NCBI GenBank assembly: GCA_037176705.1 | Contig: CM073898.1 | Location: 42,509,488-42,573,487 of the forward strand | DNA: 64,000 nt | Reading direction: 5' to 3' | From: Molossus alvarezi | Taxonomy: Eukaryota > Chordata > Mammalia > Chiroptera > Molossidae | Part shown: in pieces, positions 11,251 to 23,178 of the stretch | Numbering within the stretch: position 1 is the stretch's first letter | How the letters are laid out: every line of letters starts with the position of its first letter | Notes under the pieces: model-generated | Seen by the model: only the letters and a program-made list of their open reading frames with translations | The model's database searches: none | What the model was told of the DNA's origin: nothing | Program-made: the position numbers and the translations under genes

Positions 11251-14200
11251 AGGCCCGGTTTCACGAGCAAGCGTTGAGAGATTCGTGTGCAGAATAAACA
11301 GGGGACGGTGGAGAATTTGCTCCTGAGAAAGACAAGGTTCCTAAGGGACAAGCAGAGGTCGGAACAGGAGAGTAAGCCAGGGGGTCAGTGTAGAAAACTG
11401 TGGGGACAGAATGAGACAGAGATGGCCTGTACCTGGGAGGAGAAGCTGTGTCTATCTTACTTAGCGACAGGACTCTCCAAAACGCCATTAAAGACATGGA
11501 ATTCAGTAAAGGAAAGGCTATCTAGTTCCTGATTGGCAAATGATACTTGCCACCTCTTCCCCTAGCTCAGGAGACGAATGTGGTGCTGAAAGGGACAGAT
11601 TTTGTTTTCACTCCTGTTGGCTGCCGGCATGGGGCCCAGCAAAAGCAGAGTCACGCAAGTGCAAACTTGCTGCTTTTTAAGCAACGAGCTGGCAGGGAAG
11701 AGATCCTGTCTTTATCATGTATTTATTTATTTATAATTTGTATAGCATCCATATCCAAATGAATTTGAGGCAGTCTGCAATAAAAACACATGTACACATG
11801 TCACAAGATACTTAAAATAAAGGTCAGAGAGAGCCTCAGAAAAGGAGACTAAATCAAGCTGTAGCATGTTCCTCTGCAGGAAAAGTAGCCAGGTAGAGGA
11901 CACAGCCCGAGGACGAATAAGGCAGCTGTCCTTCTCCCAGGGGGCACTCGCCCACGGCTGTTTTGTCCACGGCAACCACATGGGAAAACCTTTCATCTGG
12001 GCATATGTCCAAAACAAAGGTTCCAAGTCCGCAAGGAGAGCACGGTAGGGTCCAGTGGTCAGTGGGAAGATGCTGCCAAGTTCATGTGCATCTGTCCTGC
12101 TCTCCCCAGTCCAGAGAGAACTTTGCTGGAGGTGTAAACGGCTAGGCTGCAATCAGCAGGTGGGCGCTGGGGGCAATCCACCAAGAGACATATCGAACGA
12201 GACTCTTGAATGCCCAACTCAGTGTAAGCTAAAGGCAAGAGGTCTAGACCCCAGGGCCTTGAATCAGCTCCATCTCATTGCGTCCTTTTCACACAGCCTC
12301 TTCTCCACAGGCATAAAAACCTCACCAAGGCTGGTTTCCAGGTCCACACAAAAAGCAATTGAGTGCCATCCAAGGAGCCCTCACTCTCTGAGAATCCTAA
12401 TGGAGCAGCCCCACAGTGACCACACACAGGGCTGGCACAATGAGCAAGTGGAGAGCACAGAGGGCTGCCCCCAGTCCCAGGGGGTGTCTGTAACTTCACT
12501 CTGTGCTCATACAATGCAACATTCATTTCATATAGGCCAGGGTGCTGCTCTAAGAAACTGCAGAGAGAGCCCTTCCCTTCTCACACTGACACCCCTGCCA
12601 GAGTCCAGCTCCTGCAAGCACGCTGACCACAGCGAGAGCATTTGCTCACGGGCCATACAGCTTTGGGAGCGCCAGGTAAGGGCCAACAATGTGATCCCGT
12701 CCGTGGCCCAGACATACTCTCCATAGCTGGCTGTGGCTGCAGTGGATTTCTTATTACGGGTGATGCAAATGGGTTGAAGATCTCACTTAAAGGGTCTTGA
12801 ATCTTCTCTTAGTAATATCCAGAGGCAGATACATTGATTCATGAGAAAAAAGGAAGCAAAATAATAATGATAATAAATAAACAGGGAGATGCACGGTGAT
12901 GAAAGTATAAAGACATACACTAGAAGCTATGGCCTCGGGCAAGTTCTTACCAATTTAGTTCTATTCCTGTCTGGTTGACGGACTCGGTCCTCTCTTTTGG
13001 GCTTGGCACAGCTGAGGTCCTCTGAGGGGTTAGAACAAAGATGCCTCTGGGAAATGCAAAGATCTAGGTGTCACTAGCAGAGGGAAGAGTCACTTTGGGG
13101 CTCACTTTTGGTTTTCCTGACTGTGGCCTCTCCTGGGACTGAGGAAGAGATGGGAGGGGGATTGGCAGAGTGTGGTCAGGTTGTACCACACTCACCAGCA
13201 GTGGAATCGCAGCTGGTCCCTTCAGGCCATGCTGTGAACTCTCAAGGTCAAAGAATTGGTAAGGTAAGACACCATAATGTCTCCATGAAAGGGGCTACTT
13301 TTCAAGCCTGATATTTCCAAGATTTACCATATTTCTCCGGCAGGCTGAGCATCACACAAATGCCTAGGTCTCATTAGGAGATGAAAACGGAGGAGAGAAG
13401 TTACAGTCTCAGGTGTCTGCGGAAATCACTGAGCTATACTTTTCACTAGGGATGTGCTCCCTGCCCCTCTCCATTATTCTAAGTAATTAAGCATTGACTC
13501 ACACTATATTTGCTACACCTATGGTTTCTCCTAATATCCCCTCCTACCCTAACCACTAGTTGAGTTCAAATACCTTGACATGTCTCCATGACTTGAGTCT
13601 TTCTCTCCACCCAGCCTGAGAGAGAGGCTTGCCTTCCCTCCACTCTCTGTCATGATCTACAGTAATAGGTTCAAGAGGGCGGAAACTTGGTTCCAGCCTC
13701 CCTGATGCTTTGACTCACCCTCGTAAAAAGTTATTGGTGTCAGCACTGGTCTAGCAATTGCCTCTCCCCCCACGCCCCCTGGCTTCTATAATTTCACTTC
13801 CCCCTGCTGCACCATACAATAAACTCTAATGAGCTCTCACATTCCTTCCCCAAGCACCCTCCACCACCAAGCCAAACACGCAGAGAGAAACAACTTCCTG
13901 CAGGAAGTCTGCGTGGCCATGGAATTCAGAGCAACTTACCCAGCGCACAGGAGGATGACACTCTCCGCAGAAAGGAGAGTCCATCAGGTACAGAGAAAAG
14001 AGAGAACAGGGAGCATGATCTGTGCTCAGGAACAGCCTCAGCCCCAGTCCACCACAAAAGGTGGGAGGAGAGAAAAGAAGGGGCCAGAACCATGGAGAGA
14101 ACCTGAGAACCCCGGCCGAAAGTAACTCTCCAAGCTTTCGCCCTAGGATTTGTGTTATATATTTCCATATGTAACAAGAATCATAGTGTCTGTGAGTTCA

Positions 14201-15114
14201 CACAGTTACACTTAATTTCACCAGGAAATGAACCAAGATTCCTAAGGCTTGTACCATGGGCTAGGACTGGTTGGTTACCTTACATTATCTAATAGAGGAA
14301 ATACAGGTCGAGAATGATTTCTCTCCCCGCTCCCATCCACGTTTTCTATAGTCTCACCAAACATGTATATACCAAACAGACCCAGGGATGAGAATGCACA
14401 CCCATTTTCCTTTTTATCTTCTCGTTCCTTTTTCTAGTTCACATCGAGGGGACTTCAGGGTAGAATACGCCAAAGGCCATGGGCGTGACACGTGGTCAGT
14501 CCTGAAACTCATGTAATGATGGAATAACTGTCCTGTGTGAAACCCCATGCTTCTCGCCGGGAGCAGGAGGACATGGCTGGGACGCGGCCTGGGCAGAACT
14601 CCTTGTGGAGGTCACTCTTTTCCTCCTTGGGCCGCGGGGGCCTCGTGACCCCTTGAGCACTAACGACCCCCTTCCTCCAGTGGCCATTGCTGGAATAGGG
14701 AGAAAGCCCACAATAAAGGTGGCAATACCACTTTCAGAGAGCAGGGTTGGGCAGAGCTGATTTCCAGGAGAAAAACTAACAGATGAGTCTCCAGGGAACC
14801 CGAAAGGGTGACAGGAAGTTAAATTTGAAGATGAGAAAGAATAATTACTGAGAACCCTTTTACAAAATATTACTTTGTAAACTCTCACATGCTTGTTATT
14901 TTCTGCCTTGCGTGTCCCCCAGTGGTAAGAGCTGTAAACCTCTCAGAACATTCTTCAAAGGTTTTCATACTTTCAAAGGGGTAGCTGGGGATAGAGCAAA
15001 TCCAGGTAAGAGTGTCCCATATGCCCTGGACCTGGAAGAAGAGCACCCTGGGTAGAAGAATTAGCAATGGTGATGCAGAAGGGGAGGAAGACTCTCATTT
15101 CATGGACCTCTTAT
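11251..15114. other. Unclassified non-coding stretch
   Basis: I find no exon or nameable repeat. The longest open frame is 12055-12726 on the plus strand (223 codons). Its composition (many Ser, His, Gln, Cys) and lack of any domain argue against a gene. An (ATTT)n stretch lies at about 11718-11735. Confidence 0.35.
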
Positions 15115-15235
15115 TATGTGAGGATGCAGATTCAGAAAGCAAAGAAACTTACCCATGGGCACACAGCAACTCATTGGGAGAGCCAGAGCATGCACATGTA
15201 TTTTCTGATTTCCACTGCAGTGTTGGTGTATTAAA
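15115..15235 (+). repeat. MIR-like SINE relic
   Basis: The order 'gaggatgcagattcagaaagc', 'aaagaaacttaccca', 'gggcacacagcaact' and 'gagccagagca' follows the second half of MIR. Diverged. Confidence 0.5.
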
Positions 15236-15603
15236 CCCATCCTCCTAAGTTGCGCTCCTGGTCTGCAATATATGCTCTGATGAATCTTTTCTTCATCTGC
15301 CCAGTAGGTTCATCACAGAAGATTACGTTCCTCTAGACTTTGAAATTTCAATGGCTCTAAGAACAGTTACTTAGATCTGAGATTCTCAGGTGTTTCCTCC
15401 TGCCACTGTGCATCTGATGAGTCATGTTCGTGCATTTGGCTCAGGACCTCTCGTGTTTATACAATATGCCTTGTAGCTCTAAGGAAGGCCCTTTCATATC
15501 ATCTAAAGATTGAGGTAGAATGAAAGAAACTGAGTGACACAGCTTGTCCAAGTAACCAGTTACCTGCTTTGATCAGAAGTCAAGGCCCACCTCTCTCTCT
15601 CTC

Positions 15604-15745
15604 ATGTGTGTGTGTGTGTGTGTGCGTGTGTGCATGTGTGTGCATTGTGTGTGCGTGTGTGTATGTGTGTGTGTGCATGTGTGTGCATGTATTTGTGTGT
15701 GCATGCGTGTGTGTGTATGTGCATGTGTGTGTGTGTGTGTGTATG
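15604..15745 (+). repeat. (TG)n microsatellite, interrupted
   Basis: About 140 bp of TG dinucleotides with CG, CATG and TATG interruptions. Open frames on both strands here are artefacts of the repeat. Long alternating purine-pyrimidine DNA can adopt the Z form. Confidence 0.95.
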
Positions 15746-17130
15746 CCCCTCCATCTGCTGGATCCCTCACCTCGAGTACTTCTTAGAACCTCCAGAGTAT
15801 CTCACAGCACCTGAGCTGCTCCTCGTGCCACAGTCTTTCCGTCTCTCAATCAGTGCTTCTCTTCCGGCTCCCCTAGACTAGAGAGCAGATATGTGGCAAA
15901 GAATTTCCACTAATTCCTGTGGCATTCTGTTAGAGGAGTCCAAAGGAAATGGTCTTTGTGTGAGGTACTTACAGACTTCTGACATCTCAGCTATCAGGCA
16001 TGCATCGGTAGTCGGATCAGGGGCAGATTCTATGAACGGTCACCCTCAGAACATAGGCTCTGATCTAATACTGAAGGATTTACCCTGGCTCACACTCTGT
16101 ATAAGTTGACTCATTCCCCTTGGATTGATGTCCTTCAGCCCCGTGCAGATGCACACAGTGTGCATATAGCACTGCGTGTTACTCATACTGTCCCAGCATT
16201 GACTGAGCTGGCCCAGCAGTGCCTCAATCCCGGCTGTGGACAGCAGAAACCTTATGGTGTACTAAGATCTCTACCACATATGATTATAAAGGTAGCAACT
16301 TTAATTTACATAAAACAAAGTAAAACAAAACCTCTAGTCACTCTTATTCCCAGAATGAAGTTCCTCTGACACAGCTCACGGTAGATGATGACAGGTCAGC
16401 ATGCTGCAATACTATAGATAAAAGGGGCTAGGCCATAGGAGAAACACAGAACTGTCACTCAGCAGTGACTGGCTTTCCAAAGAGGACATCCCGGTGCCAT
16501 TTTCCATTGCTTTTTGCTCAGTGGTGACACTTCAGTCCCACGGTTGGAGCATTGCCCTGGAAAGGTTAGTGGTCTCCACTTCTGTGCCATTGATAATAAT
16601 AGTCCCAAAGCCTGAAACACCCCAACTCCACCCCCACACTGTGACTGTCTACATGTAAACCATATTCAATCCCCAAATGATGATTCCACCAGGGAGGGAG
16701 CATTCCCTGATCACATCAGCCCATACTTATCATCTCATCAATATAAACATAAAAGCCTATGGTACAGTGGGGCACACAGAGTCTGCCCTGAATAACATGC
16801 AATGTGCATTATTTGGTTGATTAAAATAGCATAAATGGAGAAATTAAATGGTCATGTTGGGCAGGGTCTTTTTGTCACAGAGTCCAGTCTTGAATTTTAT
16901 AATTTTACCTCTTCTTTGTTAAATGCCCCTTCCACAGTGAGCAGTCCAAAATAAAATTTTTATAATTATATTTATGAAAAAATACTATATTGAAAGCATT
17001 TGAACATTTTATGCATTCATCTGCCTATCTGTAGGCGCTCTCACAGGCTCAATACACTTTTTTCCAATATAGGAAACATCATTTACACTTACAAAGTAAA
17101 AGATATGACAATCCCAGAGTATATGAAGCA
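15746..17130. other. Unclassified non-coding stretch
   Basis: No exon or nameable repeat. A short L2-tail-like block lies near 16765-16810 but is too weak to call. Confidence 0.35.
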
Positions 17131-17158
17131 GTATCTATCATCTATCATCTATCTTCCT

Positions 17159-17205
<47 letters not shown>

Positions 17206-17246
17206 CTATCATCTATCTACCTACCTACCTACCTACCTATTATCTA
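17131..17246 (+). repeat. Compound (TATC)n / (CTAC)n microsatellite
   Basis: A tetranucleotide TATC tract at about 17160-17205 grades into CTAC at about 17216-17238. Confidence 0.95.
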
Positions 17247-17780
17247 AAGAGAAATCTAGTAGATTCATGGCTGGAAATAATACCCAACCATGCTCCGCAG
17301 TAAAGAGAAAAAATAGAATGCTTCGTGAGGTAACCAGGTGGCCTGAACACAGAGCAGATTCTGTGCAGGTCCCATTTTCATAGAAATTTATAAGGCCATA
17401 TGAATCCTACTGGTGTAATAGCCACCACCTCCTCCATATACTTCACACTGGAGTTGCTTTTGTTTCTTTCTTTGGGGAGAGGTAAATTTGAGGGTAGCAG
17501 CCACTATTTACAGTAAAAGGCTGTTACAGCGTTTTTCAAGGAACCAAAATAAGAAAACGTTATAAGCGGGGGAAGTGGTGAAAGCAAGAAACAGTGTACC
17601 TTGGGGAGCTTCTCAAGGGCTTTCAGAATCGAATTGCATCCTTGCGGGAGAAAAAAACTAGATGTGGGATAAAAGTTAATGAGATTTTCTTGTACCTGTT
17701 TGACTAAACGAAGAAGAAAGGTAGTCCAATGGGCTGTGATTTGTTCCAGGGGAATACAACATCATCCACACAGATTTATT
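17247..17780. other. Unclassified non-coding stretch
   Basis: Nothing nameable is seen between the tetranucleotide microsatellite and the Ves headpiece. Confidence 0.35.
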
Positions 17781-17856
17781 GAGATCTGATGTCATGCCCT
17801 GGCCAGTTTGGCTCAGTGGTTAGAGCGTCAGCCTGCGGTCCAGAGATCTGATGTCA
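17781..17856 (+). mobile_element. Tailless Ves SINE headpiece with 14-bp target duplication
   Basis: 17795-17842 matches only the first 48 bases of the tRNA-derived Ves head: acceptor start, A box 'tggctcagtgg', anticodon-arm region. It stops around the anticodon loop with no body and no A-tail. The sequence gagatctgatgtca flanks it exactly (17781-17794 and 17843-17856). This fits the described class of tailless retropseudogenes of tRNAs and tRNA-SINEs. Caveat: 'gatcccggtca' a little downstream resembles the Ves B-box region, so a longer degraded SINE is possible. Confidence 0.7.
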
Positions 17857-20800
17857 CTCTGGATCCCGGTCATGCTGCTGAGTCCCGCACTCCTGGACTG
17901 AGCTCCAGGTGAAGTGCAAGGCATCCTGAGGACTCCTCTGCCTCCCCATGAGCTATGTTCTTAACCACGCACGTTCTTAGGGACAGATGTTGTCAGAGTC
18001 ACCCAGTCCATCCCTTTGCATTCTTCAAGTATCCATCCATACTTTTTGAGGGTTTACTATGAGCAAAGCCCAGTGGAGACGTAAAGAGGCCTATAGCATA
18101 TTGAGAGTCTGTATAATGAAGCTGGGCTGAGCTTATCCTATGAGAGTGCTATTGGGCTTACAGGGAAAAGAGGGAGGAGAGAAGAGCTGAGGGGAAGGTA
18201 GAAAATGAGAAGAGGGGGAGGAGATGTGCCTGTTAATCATGAGGAATCGTTAAACTTGAAGTGTACCTTAAAGGGGTAACCAGAGGATTTCGGGGGGAGA
18301 CAGACAGGTTAGCCCTGTCAGAAGAGCACCAGCGAGGCCTGAGACCTCGCCTGACAGCCTGTCCGTTGAACATAAGCACAGTTTCTCAAATTGTGGTCTG
18401 CAGTACATGTTGTGGAATTTATGAAGGTGTTACCACAAAGAGGGAAGGGGGAGGGGGACTGTAAATCAAATAAGATTAGAAAAACCTGGATTCACTGGAT
18501 TTTTTTAAGGCAGGACCGCATGGTCTTTTAATATGCTATGTTCATTGTGACTCTGCAGACAGGGGTGTGGGAAATCGTTATTTCCCACGTTTATTTAAAG
18601 GAAGAAAAGTTTTTTTCATTAAAGTACTTCACAAGACTAGTGTTCAATGAGCCAGGTTGTGGGGAATGTTATTAGTACGTATTAGGTGACTTACGCCAGG
18701 ATTGACAACGGTAGAAAAGTCACTCCCCTTGGGCCTTCTCTTAGGATGCAAAGGAATAAACTCTTGGATCAACTCTGAGTCCAAGATGTCTCTAACATAA
18801 TCCTTTCTTTGCCTCTTGATGTGAACTTTGGTTTCTAATATAAAACAACAAAAGCATTGTTTCTGCTGACCAATGACAGCTTTGGTTACAACATGAGGGA
18901 TGAAAGTCTGACATGTGTAACATTTGGGGGCCTTCGCAGAGCACTGTTTACTAGTTAAACTCTTGGAGACAAGCAGAAGTTGCGGCCCCTGGGCACTAAT
19001 ATAACTGAGGAAAGATCTGCTCCCCATACCACCAGGGGAAGAAGAAAATCCATTGCAGATTAGTTCTTTCAATTTAAGAAAACATCAGACTGAAATGCTA
19101 CATGATTCCTGAGCTGCCTCCAAATTAAGTGACTGGAGGCAATTTTCATTCTATTTTAAATTTTGTCTTCCCTACCAACAGCACAGAACATCCCTCCCTG
19201 CTCCGCTGTCGTGGATGGTGCCGGTTTTTTACTTTGATTTCCAAATCAGCTTTTTAAGGGATCGTGTTCATGCAAGTGGACTCAAGGCCCTCAGAACTAG
19301 GTCAGGCATTTGCTGGAGGTCATTACAAGGCTACAAAATAGAGCATGCTTAATTCTGTTACTTCTGAAGATTTTTTCCTTCTCTCTCATGTGCATAGAAG
19401 ACAATCAGTACTTAATTAAATTTTGGAACTGTTCCTGAAAATTTCAGACTGTCAAAGATTCCCGTGACCTCCTTTCACCTGAGTTACCCAAGAGAGGTTA
19501 GAGCAAAAGCACGTAAAAGGAACGAAGTGGGCATGTCAACCAAAGACACGAGGAACCACATCAGTTGTTGCCCTTCTATTTTAAGCACCAAGGCTTAAAA
19601 ATGTTCCAGCAAGAAAATCCTTAGTACACAGAATTCACAGGTGGAATGATTTCAGTCTTTTCATTTTAGATAGAGGTTGAGTGGCTTCACTGAGTTAACT
19701 GATAAGGCAGTGATATCTCAATAAATATTCAGGTTTAGAACCCAATTAGCAGGAGCGTTAACTAACATTAGATAGTGAGTAGTCTGTGGTGGGCAGGTCC
19801 TGCTCTCCAAGATGAGGCACTCACTTCCCCAGGTGTGTAGTGAGTGACAACTGGGGATCCTGCCTAAGAGCTCCTGGCTAAAGAGAGCCACCTCATCAAG
19901 GTCAGGCCCTGTTCCTGAAGCTGCCCACATCACTCCAGGCTTCGAAGAACCTGCCCCTCATTCAGCCGAGACAACCCTGCAGGACCGTCCCAGCTGCAGA
20001 GTGCTCCAGGGGGTCAGAGGCAGCCTTTGCTGTCACTGTCTTGCAATGCTGCTGCTCCTTTGGACCAACCCTGCTCCCCGCACCCCCCATGGGTCTGGTT
20101 CCTAGAACATTCTGCAATCAGCTTCTCTCATGCTAGTCTCCATCGGACAGCCTGCTTCTAGGAGAACCTCCTTTGTAAAAGTTAGAATTCCAAGCCCAGA
20201 GACCAGAGTTGTAGACATCCTATATATAGTACAGAGTTTGGTGGGCTTTTTTTTTTTTTTCTTGTTTAATTTTCCTGGCTATAGAATTGGAAAGGAAGAC
20301 CATGTAGTGTCCACGGTTTAGAGGATGGGAAGAAGCTATGCACTGACCAGAGCTGTCAGTTTAGGGGAATTCTCTCACTCCATCCTCCCTGGATGGTAAC
20401 GCAGAAATATAAAATTCAGAGAAAAAAATAGAAGACAATGTTTCATATAGAGAGTTTCTTTTCAGTGAATTAGAAGGTGTTTATCAAAGTGAGCCACGTT
20501 GACCATCAACCATGAACGGTAGCCACCTAAGAAAGGGGAAAGGACAATTTTTAACCTGTCCAGGACCTCTTATCAATTGCTTTCATGTGATTTATTATAG
20601 ATTTCATTCAACAAGAAGAATGAGTTGTTTCCATGCCCGCAGAGACCCAATATTTTTACTTTGTGGCATGGTCCCCAACTCTGACCTCTCCATCTGGACA
20701 CTAAAGCATGTTCACAGACACTGGCCAACATTCCTTCACTTTATTTTGCCATTGTTACCCTGTCTCTATAAACTCACACTGGCTATGTTATTAGGTCATA

Positions 20801-21370
20801 CAAATATATGAATTCATCACATTTAAGTAACAGAGGAATTAGCATTACATGCAAAACATTACAAAAAAAGCTTCTCTGCATGTCTGTAAACCTTTAAAAA
20901 GTGCAAAGCAAGAAAGTCAAATGCTGAGAATTCCAGGGACTGTGGTGTTGGTTGGCATGGGGTCATTAGTTAAACCAAACAGTGGCTTGTTTAATCATTT
21001 CAGAACAGAGATAATATACTTGATAATAATTACAAAGAAACTAAATATATAGCACTTGCTTCTGGTGGAAGAATCACTCAAGAAACTCAAACATACTTTG
21101 TAAGGCTGCCACTGGACACGGAATCTCAATGATGGCAGCCACAGGTTCCGAAGGGATGGTTTGCCTGTGCTCTGGAGGGCTGATGGACAGCCTTCTCCCA
21201 CGGAGAAAACACCTCCTCCGCCTGAGGTCACAGCATTAACCAGGGGCTTTCCAAGTAAAACCCTTCTTCATTTGGTGTTTTCTTACAATTATTTTTATGC
21301 GATTAGTATTTGAATGAATTTTGGTGATTTAAAAAAGCATATATAGCTATAGTTATGGTTATTAAGCAAA
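17857..21370. other. Mostly unclassified non-coding stretch
   Basis: A short block near 18015-18070 ('gggtttactatgagcaaagcccag') looks like a minus-strand L2 3' end. A T-run lies at 20248-20262. Otherwise there is no exon, RNA gene or clear repeat. Confidence 0.35.
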
Positions 21371-21566
21371 AATTAAGTATATAGTGTACTATTCCAGCCT
21401 CCATGCTCCAATCCCACTTTCCTCACCAAAGGTAACCACAGCTATCAGTCTGCCGTGTATCCTTCAAAGCTTTCTCTATGCATTTATATACATAGGTTTA
21501 GCTTTTGCCTTTGTTAGCATAAATAAGAGTCACACTATATGAACTGTTCTGCATTATTGTTTTTAA

Positions 21567-21818
21567 TTTTTTTTTTTTTAATCCTCATCCGAGGACATTT
21601 TTCCATTTTTTGTACAGACAGTGTGGGAGGGAGAGAGAGGAAGAGAGAGAGAGGGAAACATCGATGTGAAAGGGACACATCGAGTGGCTGCCACCCGCAC
21701 GACCAACCAGGGCCGGGGACAAACTGCAACCGAGGTACATGCCCTTAGTGGGAACCGAACCCGGGTCTCTCCGGACCGCAGGCGGATGCTCTAACCGCTG
21801 AGCCAAACCGGCCAGGGC
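21567..21818 (-). mobile_element. Ves SINE (bat tRNA-derived), full length
   Basis: Read on the minus strand it starts with the Ves head 'gccctggccggtttggctca', has an A box and a B-box-like 'gggttcggttcc', a body, a pyrimidine-rich 'tctctctctttcc' section, and a 3' end with a tcctc/gagga palindrome and A-tail. The 17-bp target duplication tgcattattgtttttaa is at 21550-21566 and 21819-21835. It was inserted into L1 sequence. Confidence 0.95.
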
Positions 21819-22029
21819 TGCATTATTGTTTTTAAACAGAACAAAAAGCTTTGGTCTTCTTCCATGTCTTTTGCTATCTCCCTCTGGTACCATTTTTACA
21901 GTTTTACTTCTTTCTTATTACCAACACTACTGAAATGAATATCTTGTCCATATTTTTTTCACACACTAGTAAGCATTTTTTTTCCCTAAAGTATAAACTT
22001 AAAATAGGAATTTCTGGATAGATGGTACA

Positions 22030-22186
22030 CCAATGTTATAAATTATATATCATATATATTATGTTATATAAATTATGTTATATATATATAACTATATATA
22101 CTATATTATAAATTATAATATACTATATTATATATTATATGTAATAATATATTATATATATAATTATATATTATTTTGATAAATAC
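22030..22186. repeat. AT-rich low-complexity tract
   Basis: Near-continuous TA/TAT repeats of about 155 bp. The sequence is self-complementary at many offsets, so it could extrude or cause assembly noise. Confidence 0.9.
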
Positions 22187-22501
22187 TACCAAATGGTCAT
22201 GAAAATAGTTTATGTCAATTGATAGGGTCTGATTTTATCAAATTCTTCCCGTCATTTACAGAGACTACTTAGATTAGATTGTTTTACCAATCAAATTGGT
22301 TAATACAGTAAATTTTATTAATATGTTTTCAGACATTGCATATCCTTATGTTCAGAGAATAAACTATAGCAGGTGGAGATATATGATTCTTTTGAAGTGC
22401 TGTTAAATTTAATTCTGGGTTTTGAGGGTTTTTTTATTTTTGCTTGAACACTTTATTTAGGGTTTTTACACATATAGTAGAAAGTAGTGGCTTATAGTTT
22501 T

Positions 22502-22738
22502 TTTTGTTTTTTTTTATCCTCACTCGAGGACATTTTTCCATTTTTTTGTTCAGATAGAGCGGGAGAGAGAGAGAGAAACATCGATGTGAAAGGGACACAT
22601 CGAGTGGCTGCCACCCGCACGACCAACCAGGGCCGGGGACAAACTGCTACCGAGGTACATGCCCCTAGCGGGAACCGAACCCGGGTCTCTCTGGACCGCA
22701 GGGCGACGCTCTAACCACTGAGCCAAACCGGCCAGGGC
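22502..22738 (-). mobile_element. Ves SINE, full length, same subfamily as 21567-21818
   Basis: The body matches the upstream copy very closely, including the 'ccacccgcacgaccaacc' block and the gagga/tcctc 3' palindrome. The 13-bp duplication ggcttatagtttt is at 22489-22501 and 22739-22751, so it is an independent insertion. Confidence 0.95.
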
Positions 22739-23060
22739 GGCTTATAGTTTTATGGATAGGTACCATGTTTATAAGCTTATACAATCACTTGGGTTGCTTT
22801 CATCATTTGCAATGCTCTGAAAGAGTTTATAAAACATATGGAATTTTCGGCTCCTTATATTTTTGATAGAATATACTATAAAACTTTCTGAGTCTAATAT
22901 TGTTTATAGAACCAAAACTTTGACACTTTTTCAGTTATTGTTATCATTATTGGTCTATTAAACTTTTGTAATTTTTATTTGGTCAATTTTATTGAGTCAA
23001 TTATGGAAAATCATCGATTTCATCTAAATTTCCAGATTTATAAAAATAATATTACACACA

Positions 23061-23178
23061 CAGGGTGAGGCAAAAGTAGGTTTACAGTTGTGAGTACATA
23101 AAACACACTTCATTCTTATATTATTATTTATTAATTATTGTATTATTTTTCATATGAACAACTGTAAACCTACTTTAG
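23061..23178. mobile_element. Mariner-like palindromic MITE, one end truncated
   Basis: The left end reads cagggtgaggcaaaagtagg and then continues; a 21-bp inner segment recurs inverted at about 23157-23177 with 1 mismatch. The centre is AT-rich (tattattatttattaat). The right outer end, which should mirror the cagggtg start, is missing. The layout fits a short non-autonomous Tc1/mariner element. Confidence 0.7.

Noticed and set aside
12055..12726. 223-codon plus-strand open frame, the longest in the window
   Set aside because: No recognisable domain and a composition unlike a conserved protein; overlapping frames on the other strand are also open. I could not test conservation, so it remains only a chance frame.
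15569..15881. Cys/Val and His/Thr-rich open frames
   Set aside because: They are translations of the (TG)n microsatellite, not proteins.
17131..17246. Regular repeat considered as a CRISPR-like array
   Set aside because: It is a plain tetranucleotide microsatellite with no spacers, in a mammalian genome.
21539..22714. Open frames around the two Ves SINEs
   Set aside because: They fall in SINE sequence. The head is tRNA-derived, but it is a SINE and not a functional tRNA gene.
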